DNA from: Rhipicephalus microplus
Lineage: Eukaryota > Arthropoda > Arachnida > Ixodida > Ixodidae
NCBI RefSeq assembly: GCF_043290135.1
Contig: NW_027464602.1
Span: 3,348,001 to 3,412,000 of the forward strand
Length of the DNA: 64,000 bases
Reading direction: 5' to 3'
The translations under genes were made by a program, and so were the position numbers. Positions 13,201 to 23,700 of the stretch are shown one piece after another (positions within the stretch are counted from its first letter, which is position 1; each line of letters starts with the position of its first letter). A model generated the notes under the pieces. That model made no database searches. It worked only from the letters and a program-made list of their open reading frames with translations, and was not told the origin of the DNA.

Positions 13201-13582
13201 AGTTTTTGTCACTGCCTTTATACAAACACCAGTTTATTTGTTGCCTCCTGCAGTATTTTAGGGCCTCTTATATAGACAGGATGTTTTCTCACTTTTATTA
13301 CATTTTTGTATTGATGATGCCATATGCTCAGGAGGTAGAATGTCGTTATGTTCTTTTTGATAACTTCTAGCTTCTGAGCAAAGATAATGTTTCAGAAAAA
13401 TGAAAAAAGGCTAGCATAATATTAAGACATGGGAAGAAAGCAGAGTTTAGCAGCCTACAGTGTTTACCTTATAAGCCTGTATGTATATGTTGCATTATAA
13501 GGACGCAGAATGTGTGTAGCTGTACAATATAAATGAAGTGTAAAAATTAAGTGTGTCTATTGTAGTGTTCTTGCAACCAATC
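13201..13582. other. intergenic stretch, nothing recognised
   Basis: AT-rich, no frame of note. It may be the eroded upstream part of the adjacent Penelope-like fragment, but I see no reverse transcriptase motif that would prove it. Confidence 0.4.
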
Positions 13583-13585
13583 TTA

Positions 13586-13806
13586 CCCCCGTATTCTAGA
13601 ACGTCCCTCCACTCAACGCTTCACCTTCACTTGAGATGGCTGATGGGAGCGCCGTCTTTAAGCAGAGAAAATTGCTGCATGTCAGCAATAATCTGCTGTG
13701 ATTCTCGAGTAGCGCAGCGTCGCTTTCAAACGAGTAGCGGCACAGTGCTCAACTCTGTCAAGTGAAGGGTGAAAGTCGAGTCGGGGAGCGTTTATGAATA
13801 TGGGGG
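13586..13806. mobile_element. MITE with long inverted repeats and TTA duplication (PIF/Harbinger-like)
   Basis: The left end CCCCCGTATTCTAGAACG and the reverse complement of the right end, CCCCCATATTCATAAACG, match closely. Similarity continues inward (CTTCACCTTCACTTGA against CTTTCACCCTTCACTTGA), giving inverted repeats of roughly 45-50 bp. The 3-bp direct repeat TTA flanks the element at 13583-13585 and 13807-13809; TTA/TAA targets are characteristic of PIF/Harbinger. It is 221 bp long with no transposase. The class assignment rests only on target and ends. Confidence 0.72.
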
Positions 13807-13809
13807 TTA

Positions 13810-16081
13810 GTTTTGTTGTCTTGTTAGCCTGCCATTAACACTGGATTGATGCTACTTTGCTCTAGCTGTACAGTGCTCTCCAATGCTCAAGGAGGCACCG
13901 CACGGGGAAGGCTCGGAGCAAACCATGCGTGAGTTTCCTTTCATTGTTACCCTATGCACGTATTAAGTGATAGACTTTAATGTATGCTATTTGTATTGTG
14001 CAAGTTTTTGGGGACATACAACTTCCAACACTTATATGTTCTGATGAAAATCACGCAAGAATGAGAGAAGCTTGTGCAAAAATTATGCAAGAGTGTAAGA
14101 AGCTTTTGCAGAAGTCTGTGAAATGAAGTTTTGAAATTTTGTGGCAATGTGTCATTGTACAGTGGTCAACAGTCTTGCTCAGCATGCTTGACTGCAGGGC
14201 TCCCGGCTGCACAGGCGCATCTACGGAGTGCCTGATGCATGATGGGCCAAATGTCAGCCTGCACACTGGTGCCTCTTATCCCCGTTTGTCTGTTACATCA
14301 GTGTCTCTTGTAAAGGGGATCAACTGTGCTACCTTTTTTTTTTTCGAATGTAATGAGTTCTTTTTCCAGATTATTGTTGTTTTAAGGTAGAGCCTCACAT
14401 TTCTATCAAATACTGAAGATTCTATTTTTCCTTCTAGATGCTATGAAGTCACTCCTTGTGTTACAATAGAGTGAACACTGTTATGAGAAAAGCTACTTTA
14501 TGGAGTTAACTCACTCCATATTGACTTAACACACAGAATTGGTAAAAACTACACTCCATTCCAGCTGCATTAGGAATAATATTCATTTGCATACTTCTGT
14601 TTCTTTTGTTTGTTTGTTGGCTGGAGGTTTGGAGTATAGGGTGGCCAGAGGGCACTGTGTAGTCTTTTTTCATCTTCCCAATTTTGTGAACATCAATTGA
14701 TAGCCGTATCGGAAGCAGCCAGCATGCTGAAACAGCGGTGCAAGCATGCAAGATATTCACCATTGCATGCAGTCAGTTGCTGTGAGCAACCTACTGCATA
14801 CAATTAACTGCGAGTGGTGAACTAACGCTGCACTATGTGTGCCTCCTGGAAAGCTGCAATGGTAAAGTGCCACAATCGTATAGTAACATGGATAACATCG
14901 CAATTTGTTTGTTGAATAATTTTGCAACAGAATCAATGGAGTTTTGGATAAATTTGTGTATCTGCCTGGTTCATCAAAGCTACAGAGTCAAATGCGGTAT
15001 ATACTCGCGTATTATGTGTACTTTTTTTGTCAATCCGATCATGTGCGAAGCTAGTAGGAATCGCTGGCCTAAAAGCTCAACTGGGAATATATGTTGCAGG
15101 CGCTGTCACAGCTGTCTCAAAGCGGATTGTCATTTGTTTGCTAAGCCTGTTCAAATGCCCCCATTTTCTTGAAGTTCTTCCGAACAGTGCTCACAAAAAC
15201 CAGTTCCCACGACAGGATTATACCAGAGAACATAAGTACTCTCCAATAATTGTCGGGAACCCAACGTAAAGTAAGATGCAGACAAGGAAGCACGATGCCA
15301 ACACAGTGCTGTGTGTGTCGCCCTTCATGTGTGTGTGTGTCCATTCCTTGTCCCAGTCTTCTATTGCGTTGTGTTCCCTCCGATATCTAACCAACACACC
15401 CAAGCTTCTATGCTAAGTCTTATTCAACGCACTCTTCTGCTGGCTCCCATACTGAATATTGCATGTCGAAGAACTCCACGCTGATGTGCTTAGCGGTAGC
15501 ACGGTTTCAGTTTTCTTCGGTAAGCTTTATAACAGCAATCTGCCTCATATATAATTATTGTAGCCTATCACAAGGAACGGTAAAAACGCAATGGCCAGAT
15601 GGCGAAACGGGGAAAAAAAAATGAGTGCGAAAACCTGCCTCATCTTGTTGATGTGACAGGTCCTTGCACGCGTTCAACATCTGTGCTGTGTCTCGGGAAT
15701 ACATTCTTGCCGTGGAAAAGGTGGGAAGATAGGAGGCAAACCTTTAGGCATTTCGGACTACACATAAACAGGTTTCAGTTTTCAAGTTCATTATTCTAGG
15801 GAAAGCATAAAAGTTCATGGAAGAAGGGACCTTGCACTCAGTCCATTTTGTGTAAGACTGCACTCGCCTGCTCGACAAGAGATGTGCCTGACCAGAGCAT
15901 CATGAAGTCAAATATGTCTGTGTGTGTGCTGGCAAGGTGGCTCGGGCTGGTTGGGGAGGGCAAAGTATGCGAGCAAAAAGTTTCTTGTAGTAAAGCAGGC
16001 TGGCTAATTATACTGGTGAGCAAATTATGTGAGGATGCAAATTGTGCGAGTAAATATGGTATGTACTCTTGTATGTTTCAG
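13810..16081. other. region upstream of the DUF4806-like exons, with possible non-autonomous DNA element
   Basis: No firm gene. A possible 54-nt exon lies at 13875-13928 (preceded by TGTACAG, followed by GTGAGT); its phase can be made compatible with the exon at 16082, but no homology supports it. An inverted pair at about 14993-15020 (GGTATATACTCGCGTATT) and about 16040-16062 (complement CCATATTTACTCGCACAATT) resembles ends of pogo/Tigger-like elements and may bound an element of about 1.07 kb ending just before that exon. The frame at 14139-14390 is not recognised. Confidence 0.35.
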
Positions 16082-16170
16082 CTCTATTGCTATTGATCCT
16101 GCGGATCCAACTTGGCATCCGGCAGCAACAAAGAGAGGTTCTGCAGGAGGTGCGACAGCTGAAGCACAAG
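16082..16170 (+). CDS. DUF4806-like gene, upstream exon (hydrophobic then coiled-coil)
   Basis: An 89-bp exon bounded by TTTCAG and GTACGG. It encodes LLLLILRIQLGIRQQQREVL followed by QEVRQLKHK: a leucine-rich stretch running into a likely coiled coil, as often seen before the C-terminal DUF4806 domain in invertebrate proteins. It enters with two bases of a split codon and ends in phase 0, which agrees with the next exon at 19327. First exon(s) and start codon are not identified; another coding exon may also lie in the 3.16-kb intron, because the usual segment before the domain is missing. Homology for this exon alone is weak; support is the splice sites and phase. Confidence 0.5.
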
Positions 16171-16504
16171 GTACGGCTCTTGTCCGTGCCTCGGCACGCC
16201 CAGCCAGCACAGCGCCCCTCTTACCTTCCGCGGCTGCCTGCTGGTACAATTGGAGAAGTGGAGGCAGCAGAGGCAGCTGTGCAGAGTAAAGCTGTGGCTG
16301 CGGCTTTGGTGTATATTTCTTGATTTTTAATATGCCTATGTAACATGCAGAAATTTAGTACTGCTTTAAGATACTGTGTTTCGGGAAACAAACTAGTCAG
16401 GTTATCTCATGAGCCACTGTACTACAGTCGAATATGAATAATTCGTACTCAAAGAGGCCAGAAAATTTGTTCAAATTAAAAGAAGTTCAAAATAATGAAA
16501 GTTA

Positions 16505-17621
16505 CCGTAATTACTTGAATCTAACACGCACCTTTTTTCCGGTTAAGAGAGTTCATAAATCGCATGTGCGTTAGAATCGAGTACGAAAAAAAAAATGAAT
16601 ATGGTCATTCTATTGCCATCGCCACTTACAAAATGGCCGCCCCCTACGTGCGTCGGCATGGCGCGTCGGTCATTTATGCCTATGTGTTTCCCATGCGCAG
16701 CACTTCATACGTGTGCTGAGGAGTTCGTCGTCATCTTGTAGCACATTAGCATCGACGGCATGGTAGGGCCGACTCCAAAAACTCGACGAGTGCACCACAA
16801 TGCTGCTTCTAAAAGAAAAGTCGTCGCGTGTGCCGGAACGGACAGAAATCGGGCCGCATCGCGGTCATTCGGAGTTCCCGAAACGTGCGTGCGGGACTGG
16901 CGGAAACAAAAGCAGAATATTGTCGACAGCAAAGATTCACGCAAAGGCTTCAGTGGACCACAGCAGGGTCGGTTTCCAGAAATTGAAAAGCTGCTCGGCG
17001 AGTATGTGATTAAGCAGTGAGCGGCACAGCGGCCCGTGACGACAGAACTGCTCCAAGTGCAGGCTATGCAGTTAGCCTTAGAAAAAGGGCTAATGCAGAG
17101 CCATTTTAAAGCGAGCAGGTGCTGGCTAACGAACTTTATGAAGAGAAAAGGCTTTTCCCTCCGAAGGCGAACGGGCATATGCCGGAAGTTGCCGTAGGAG
17201 TACGAAGAAAAGCTTCAGAGTCTTCAGAGGTTCCTCCTAAACTTGCGGCACAACAACGGCTACCTGCTTGGGCAAATCGGGAATGCCGATCACACGCCTC
17301 TTTACTTCGACATGCCTGGCACCACAACCGTCTAGGAGAAGGGGGCGAAGCAAGTTTGTGTACTGACATCGGGCCACGGTAAAACTAGAGTGACAGCAAT
17401 GCTTTGTTGCACGTCAGATAGGCATAAGCTTCCCCCGTACTTCATATTTAAACGGAAGACGCTCTCAAAAAGAGTCGTTTTCGCGAGTGGTGTGATCAAG
17501 CGGGCCAACGAGAAAAAAGGGGGTGCGCGTTGCAACCGATGTCTTAGTTTTTTTTTTTTTTTTGTCGTGGAAACCGGGCGCGCGTTACAATCAAGGGCGC
17601 GGTAGAATAGAGTAAATACGG
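16505..17621 (+). mobile_element. inner pogo-like transposon, internally deleted
   Basis: The ends CCGTAATTACTTGAATCTAA and, from the right, CCGTATTTACTCTATTCTAC match at most positions and are flanked by TA at 16503-16504 and 17622-17623. Inside is a transposase pseudogene in the same orientation. The 3' part of the transposase is deleted: coding similarity stops at about 17520 and is followed at once by an oligo-T run and the right inverted repeat. It is inserted about 80 bp inside the left end of the outer element, so it is the younger of the two. Confidence 0.72.
16760..17525 (+). pseudogene. pogo/Tigger-type transposase pseudogene (HTH, CENPB-type, start of DDE domain)
   Basis: One reading frame carries, in order: an N-terminal helix-turn-helix (KRKVVACAGTDRNRAASRSF, then VRDWRKQKQ), a CENPB-type DNA-binding part (LLGEYVIKQ, RPVTTELLQVQA, FKASRCWLTNFMKRKGFSLR), and the beginning of the DDE catalytic domain (GNADHTPLYFDMP with the first Asp; KLPPYFIFKRKTL). 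The frame has three stops (TGA 17018-17020, TAG 17195-17197, TAG 17333-17335) but no frameshift. The second and third acidic catalytic residues are lost with the 3' deletion. It cannot encode an active enzyme. Confidence 0.8.
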
Positions 17622-17899
17622 TAAACGAGCGGAGGGTTCACCATGCAGTGATGCATGTGCATGGAGAAGGTTTATTCACAAATTACAGGACATCCGTGAT
17701 TAATTAAAGTAGTCAATACATGTCTGTACACGTTGGCCTTGCAACGAGTCAACAAGTTTTGCGTGCAGTTTGCAAAGCTTTTGTACTTCGGCTTCAGTAT
17801 TCTCCTGGCAAAAGAAGTTGAGCGCGGCAATGTCCAGTGCTGACACTCTTCGAAGACAACTGTGTTTCCACTGTTACCATCTGCGCTGCAGCCGGAGCG

Positions 17900-18270
17900 T
17901 GGCCAGCACACATGATGAGAATGGAGGAGTGTCTCCACCTGGAGAAAAGCAGATCGGCATTCGAGAGAGAAACACTCCGCGGCAGCTTTTTTTTCTCTCT
18001 CTCTCTTCATGCGCGGTGTTGAAAGGAGAAGAGTCTCTACATAGCAGGAACGAAAAACAGGGGAGCGTGACACCGGCGCGTTGCAGATCGGCATGAGAGA
18101 GCCAACTCTCTGCGACAGCTTTTTTTCCCCTCTTTCTCTTCATGCGCAGTGTTAAGAGGAGAAGGGTCTCTACATGGCAGGGACAGAAACAGCCAAAGCG
18201 GGGCACAGGAATGTCGCAGATTGGCATTTGGCAAACATTCCACCGCAGTCTTTTCTTTCCTTTTCTTCAT
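17900..18270. repeat. diverged tandem repeat, period about 134 bp
   Basis: The motif CAGATCGGCAT begins at 17950 and 18084 and recurs as CAGATTGGCAT at 18217. Each is followed by a pyrimidine tract (CTTTTTTTTTCTCTC type) and a CTTCATGCGC.GTGTT..AGGAGA block. Two full copies plus partial copies at either side. Part of the outer DNA element; no coding content. Confidence 0.65.
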
Positions 18271-18421
18271 TTTCTTCTTCAAGCATAGCGATGAGGTGTC
18301 TGAAGTGCCACCGCAGGATTGGGCGGGGTGCTGAGAGCATTTTCGGAGCGCGGTATAGCTTTGATAAGACCACAGCGTCAGTTCGAATTAAGTGTGTTGG
18401 AATTAATGAGATTCGACTGTA

Positions 18422-19326
18422 TTTACTATAGTCTGTGAAGTCCGAGTGAACTGTCCTAAGCTAGCAGACGATGTAGGCGGCATCGTGTGTTTGATGGGCA
18501 GTGACTAGCAATAGCCTGCTTAAAACAGACATTCAGTAATTTTGTTCATTTATCACCCTATTTCGTGTCCGCTGCGGCTCTCTCTACTTTGAGCTACAGT
18601 TCACCCTGCCTTGTGTTAGCCGATTTCTTACCTTTTTAAAAATCTAACATGCACCCAATTTCGCAGTGTGAAGAAAAATGCACCTTTGTTTATTGTGATG
18701 AGATTTCTATAGCGACATGCCTCTTTGTTGGCTATCACAGAAAAAGATAAACAGCAAATGGTGCGACCATCTAGTGCGACCTTTATTTTTCTATCAGTTT
18801 CATCTATGACCAAGATTTGGTCGCTCTAAGGTTGCCTCTTAGTACACCTTGATCATGTTCATTTATCTTGTTGTGCTCTGCTTACAATGCATTGATTAAA
18901 AACATGTCCAAGCTTCTTTTTGAATTCCACATATTTTATCGTTTTTCACCTGTAGAAGCTACTCCTGGTCAACATTCAGGCAAAGACATTGTAACCTCGA
19001 AGAAACGTGGTACAAAGTAATTATACTATTTCATAGCTAGAATCAATATTTATTAAGGGTTATAACAGTGTTGTATTTGATTTCATAACCGCGAAACTGC
19101 ATTCAGAGAAGGACTTTGAAAGGTTCTCACACTGAGTGTGAGAGGGCTGATGTGGAAACCATTTTAGGTCAAGTGAGTTGAAGTTAGCGTAAAAAAACAA
19201 TGAAATGTGATGCCCAAAAATTCAAGTTGTTGTTTTCAGTGTCCTCTTCTTGCAGAATTTTATCATGAAAACATTTCGATGTGCTGTAGCGTTTACCCCA
19301 TCTATGCTTCTTGCATTTTTTTACAG
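18422..19326 (+). other. remainder of the large intron
   Basis: Non-coding as far as I can see. A short stretch at 18956-19009 has an acceptor (CACCTGTAG) and a donor (GTACAA), and one frame free of stops, but its phase does not fit the neighbouring exons and I recognise nothing in it. The segment ends in the pyrimidine tract TTGCATTTTTTTACAG before the next exon. Confidence 0.45.
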
Positions 19327-19486
19327 CGCAAGCACCTCCTGCAGATTGGGGGACGTGGCCTCCGAAAAATTGGTGTGAATGCCATGAAGGCTGTATTGGC
19401 ACATGACGTGCAAGTGCTGTACAGCCTTCATGGCAGAAAAGGGAAAAGGGCCTTTGTGAACCTGAGGCTCTGTAGATTAGTGATAG
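19327..19486 (+). CDS. DUF4806-like gene, domain exon
   Basis: The exon follows TTTTTTTACAG, starts in phase 0 and ends one base into a codon before GTTAGA. It encodes RKHLLQIGGRGLRKIGVNAM, then VLAHDVQVLYSLHGRKGKRA and FVNLRLCRLVI. The pattern LxxiGG ... vl..l...v...ysl.GrkgKraF.nLrl..vI is that of DUF4806, a domain of unknown function widespread in arthropods and common in ticks. The split codon joins with the next exon to give Asp. Function is unknown; no catalytic motif is visible. Confidence 0.72.
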
Positions 19487-19583
19487 GTTAGACTTGTTCA
19501 TTGTTTTATGTGTGTGTACCCTTGTGTATTCTCTGTACAGCAGTGCTTCATGTGTACTATGGTATTTCTGTTCTTGTATGCAG

Positions 19584-19846
19584 ATGTCATCTGCCAAAAA
19601 GCTGGGTGCGACCAGGCGGAGGCCCTCAACTTTATTAAGAGGTGGCTGCCAGGGTCTGGTGATCGCTGTGGGGGCAGGAAGCGGCGCTTCAGAGAAGAAT
19701 TTGTTGTGGAGCAGCCCGATGATCCCCACTCTCAGAGTGCAGATTATCGGCTGCTCGCGGCAGCTGGCTTCCTGCCCAGCCACAGCAGCCAGGGCCTTGA
19801 CAGCACCACTGTCACTGTGCCCCCAAAGCAACCTGACCTGCACTAG
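19584..19846 (+). CDS. DUF4806-like gene, terminal exon
   Basis: After a 97-bp intron ending TTCTTGTATGCAG, the exon opens with two bases completing an Asp codon and encodes VICQKAGCDQAEALNFIKRW, which continues the DUF4806 pattern (i..A....a.....i..WL). A 50-odd residue polar tail ends at TAG (19844-19846). The exact phase match across both introns supports the gene model. The frame is intact despite two nested transposons in the upstream intron. Confidence 0.7.
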
Positions 19847-20390
19847 AGCGGGCCTTTTTTAGTTGTGTATATATATTTTTCAATGTATACATTTTTTGTT
19901 GTACCAAATAAATAAAAAAAAACAAAGAATAAATAGTCTGCAGACTGTCGGTGGTGCACTGTTCGGCTAGCTTATGCTGATTCGGAAGCACCATCACCAT
20001 GTTTTAGTTACAAAAAATGCTCTAAACTATGAATACTCTCGATTACCATGTGGGGGACATATGTGGGGATTGCAAGTGGGGGACATACGCTTTCAACATT
20101 TACTTCCTAACGACTTTTTTCGATCTGCTGTACCAAATACCAGTACCAAATAAAGCACTCGCTATTGCAAAAGATAAATTGGTAAAAAAATAAACTACAC
20201 TTCTAGTGTTAGCAAAGGGAATGAGGTATAAAAGATGAAATAGATCGAGTAACTGCTTTCAGTTCTCAGCATTCAATTTTCTGTTGCCCCAAGTATACAG
20301 GGCTGCAAAGCTACAAGAGCGGGTCACCGAGGCATATTGTTTAAATAATCCGGTAAGAAAAATTCCCTACTAATAATGGTTACATAATGG
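19847..20390 (+). other. 3' UTR and intergenic DNA
   Basis: Overlapping AATAAA polyadenylation signals lie at 19907-19912 and 19911-19916, about 60 bp after the stop codon, so the transcript of the DUF4806-like gene probably ends near 19930. Beyond this I see no gene. A short direct repeat (GTGGGGGACATA) occurs at about 20049 and 20087. Confidence 0.6.
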
Positions 20391-20767
20391 CAAGCCAATC
20401 AGTAGCCAATATTCGTCGTGCAGGAAACATCGGTGTAATAACGGCATTTGATGGGCTGCAATGTGGCCCTGGATTGGTCCAATGTCGGTCGCACATCCGT
20501 AGCCAATATTCCTCGTGCAGCAAACATCGGCGTAAAAATGGCATGTGATTGGCTGAAATATGGCCCAATGTTGGCCGAACATTGGCAGCTTTGTCGGCAA
20601 TACGATGGGCCTTCGTCGGCCCAATGTTGGTTGCATACTGGCTTAAACATCGGCAAAACGTCGGTCCATCATTGGCTTGAACGTCGGCCCGACATTGGTT
20701 TGAAGTTGCACTTCCGACGTCGGCCCGACGTCGGTGCCGATGTTAGCCGATGTTGGTCCAAGATCTG
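20391..20767. repeat. short tandem and dispersed repeats at the array edge
   Basis: A unit of about 97 bp occurs twice (AGCCAATATTCGTCGTGCAG at 20404 and AGCCAATATTCCTCGTGCAG at 20501), followed by degenerate repeats of a TCGGCCCGAC/TTGG motif up to 20760. The repeat runs directly into the tRNA-like array at about 20768. No coding content recognised. Confidence 0.65.
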
Positions 20768-23700
20768 CCTGGGTATCTTCAAACTATCAGCGCAAAAAAA
20801 AGCGCCGCACCACCACCGGGTGGGCTCGAAACTCCAACCTTTTGGTTAACAGCCGATTGCGCAAGCCAATTGCGCCACGGAGACAGTCCTGCTCCACTCT
20901 CACCACCATCAGAACATATCTTCAAAGCTATCAGCCTAAAGAAAAAAAGCACCGCGCCACCACCAGGTGGGCTCGAACTTCCAACCTTTCGGTTAACAGC
21001 CAATTGCGCCACGGAGACAGTCCTGCTTCACTCTCACCACCATCAGAACATATCTTCAAAGCTATCAGCACAAAGAAAAAAAAGCGCCACACCATCGTCG
21101 GGTGGGCTCGAACCTCCAACCTTTCGGTTAACAGCCGATCGCGCAAGCCAATTGCGCCACGGAGACAGTCCTGCTCCACACTCACCACCGTCAAAACATT
21201 TCTTCAGAGCTATCACCCCAAAGAAAAAAAAGCGCCGCACCACCACCGGGTGGGCTCGAAACTCCAACCTTTCGGTTAACAGCCGATCGCGCTAGCCAAT
21301 TGCGCCATGGAGACAGTCCTGCTCCACTCTCACCACCATCAGAACATATCTTCAAAGCTATTACCACAAAGAAAAAAAGCGCCGCAACACCACCGGGTTG
21401 GCTCGAACCTCCAACCTTTCGGTTAACAGCCGATCGCGCTAGCCAATTGCGCCACGAAGACAGTCCTGCTGCACTCTCACCACCATCAGAACATATCTTC
21501 AAAGCTATTACCGCAAAGAAAAAAGCAACACACCACTCCCGGGAGGGCTCGAAATTCCAACCTTTCGGTTAACAGCCGATCGCGCTCCACTCTCACCACC
21601 ATCAGAACATATCTTCAAACTATCAGCGCAAAAAAAAGCGCAGCACCACCACCGGGTGGGCTCGAAATTCCAACCTTTTGGTTAACAGCCGATCGCGCTT
21701 GCCCATTGCGCCACGGGGACAGTCTTGCTCCACTCTCACCACCATCAGAACATATCATCAAAGCTATCAGCCCAAAGAAAAAAAAGCGCCGCACCACCAC
21801 CGGGTGGGCTCGAACCTTCAACCTTTCGGTTAACAGCCGATCGCACTAGCCAATTGCGCCACGGAGGCAGTCGTGCTCCACTCTTACCACCATCAGAACA
21901 TATCTTCAAAGCTATCAGCACAAAGAAAAAAGCAACACACCACTCCCGGGAGGGCTCGAACCTCCAACTTTTCGGTTAACAGCCGATCGCGCTGGCCAAT
22001 TGCTCCACGGAGACAGTCCTGCTCCACTCTCACCACCATTAGAACATATCTTTCAAGCTATCAGCCCAAAGAAAAAAAAAGCGCCGCACCACCACCGGGT
22101 GGGCTCGAACCTCCACCCTTTTGGTTAACGGCCGATCGCGCTAGCCAATTGCGCCACGTAGACAATCGTGCTCCACGCTCACCAACATCAGAAAATATCT
22201 TCAAAGCTATCATCGCAAAGAAAAAAGCAACACACCCCACCCGGGAGGGCTCGAACCTCCAACTTTTTGGTTAAAAGCCGATCGCGCTAGCCAATGGCGC
22301 CACGGGGACAGTCCTGCTCCACTCTCACCACCGTCAGAACATTTCTTCAGAGCTATCAGCCTAAAGAAAAAAAGCGCCGCACCACCACCGGGTGGGCTCG
22401 AACCTACAACCTTTCGGTTAACAGCCGATCGCGCTAGCCAATTGCGCCACAGAGACAGTCGTGCTTCACTCTCACCACCGTCAGACCATTTCTTCAGAGC
22501 TATCGCCCCAAAGAAAAAAAAAGCGCCGCACCACCACCGGGTGGGCTCGAACCTCCAACCTTTCGGTTAAAAGTTGATCGCGCTAGCCAATTGCGCCACG
22601 GAGACAGTCCTGCTCCACTCTCACCACCGTCAGAACATTTCTTCAGAGCTATCAGCCCAAAGAATAAAAAGCGCCGCACCACCACCGGGTGGGCTCGAAC
22701 CTCCAACCTTTCGGTTAACAGCCGATCGCGCTAGCCAAATGCGCCACGGAGACAGTCGTGCTCCACTCTCACCACCATCAGAACATATCTTCAAAGCTAT
22801 CAGCCCAAAGAAAAAAAAAGCGCCGCACCACCACCAGGTGGGCTCGAACCTCCAACCTTTCGGTTAACAGCCGATCGCGCTAGCCAATTGCGCCACGGGG
22901 ACAGTCTTGCTCCACCCTCACCACCATCAGAACATATCTTCAAAGCTATCAGCGCAAAGAAAAAAAAGCGCCGCACCCCCACCGGGTGGGCTCGAAACTC
23001 CAACCTTTCGGTTAACAGCCGATCGCGCTAGCCAATTGCACCATGGAGACAGTCCTGCTCCACTCTCACCACCGTCAGAACATATCTTCAAAGCTATTAC
23101 CACAAAGAAAAAAGCAACACACCACTCCTGGGAGGGCTCGAAACTCCAACCTTTCGGTTAACAGCTGATCGCGGCAGCCCATTGCGCCACGGAGACAGCC
23201 TTGCTCCAATCTCAACACCATCAGAACATATCTTCAAAGCTATTAGCGCAAAGAAAAAAAGCGCCGCACCACCACCGGGTGGGCTCGAACATCCAACCTT
23301 TCGGTTAACAGCCGATCGCGCTAGCCAATTGCGCCACGGAGACAGTCCTGCTCCACTCTCACCACCATCAGAACATATCTTCAAAGCAGTTAGTGCAAAG
23401 AAAAAAGCAGCACACCACTCCCGGGAGGGCTCGAAACTCCAACCTTTCGGTTAACAGCCGATCGCGCTAGCCCATTGCGCCACGGGGACAGTCTTGCTCC
23501 ACTCTCACCACCATCAGTACATATCTTCAAAGCTATCAGCACAAAGAAAAAAAATGCCGCACCACCTCCGGGTGGGCTCGAACCTCCAACCTTTCGGTTA
23601 ACAGCCGATCGCGCTAGCCTATTGCCCCACGGAGACAGTCGTGCTCCACTCTCACCACCGTCAGAACATTTCTTCAGAGCTATCACCCCAAAGAAAAAAA

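Larger units (their letters stand above)
16425..18419. mobile_element. outer pogo/Tigger-like DNA element, interrupted by a second one
   Basis: The left end CAGTCGAATATGAATAATTC and the complement of the right end, CAGTCGAATCTCATTAATTC, agree at most positions and are flanked by TA (16423-16424 and 18420-18421), the target of the pogo/Tc1-mariner group. Without the inner element (16505-17621) it would be about 0.88 kb and non-coding. It includes diverged tandem repeats of about 134 bp. It lies in the large intron of the DUF4806-like gene. Confidence 0.6.

Noticed and set aside
14139..14390. 83-codon plus-strand frame, possible exon
   Set aside because: No recognisable domain, weak donor, and it runs into an oligo-T tract; not enough to call.
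17136..18373. Several minus-strand frames of 60-140 codons around 17.1-18.4 kb
   Set aside because: They overlap the transposase pseudogene and the 134-bp tandem repeat, and repeat the same peptide pieces; no homology is recognised.
18956..19009. Possible 54-bp exon with acceptor and donor
   Set aside because: The open frame requires phase 1 on both sides, which does not fit the flanking phase-0 junction of the DUF4806-like gene.
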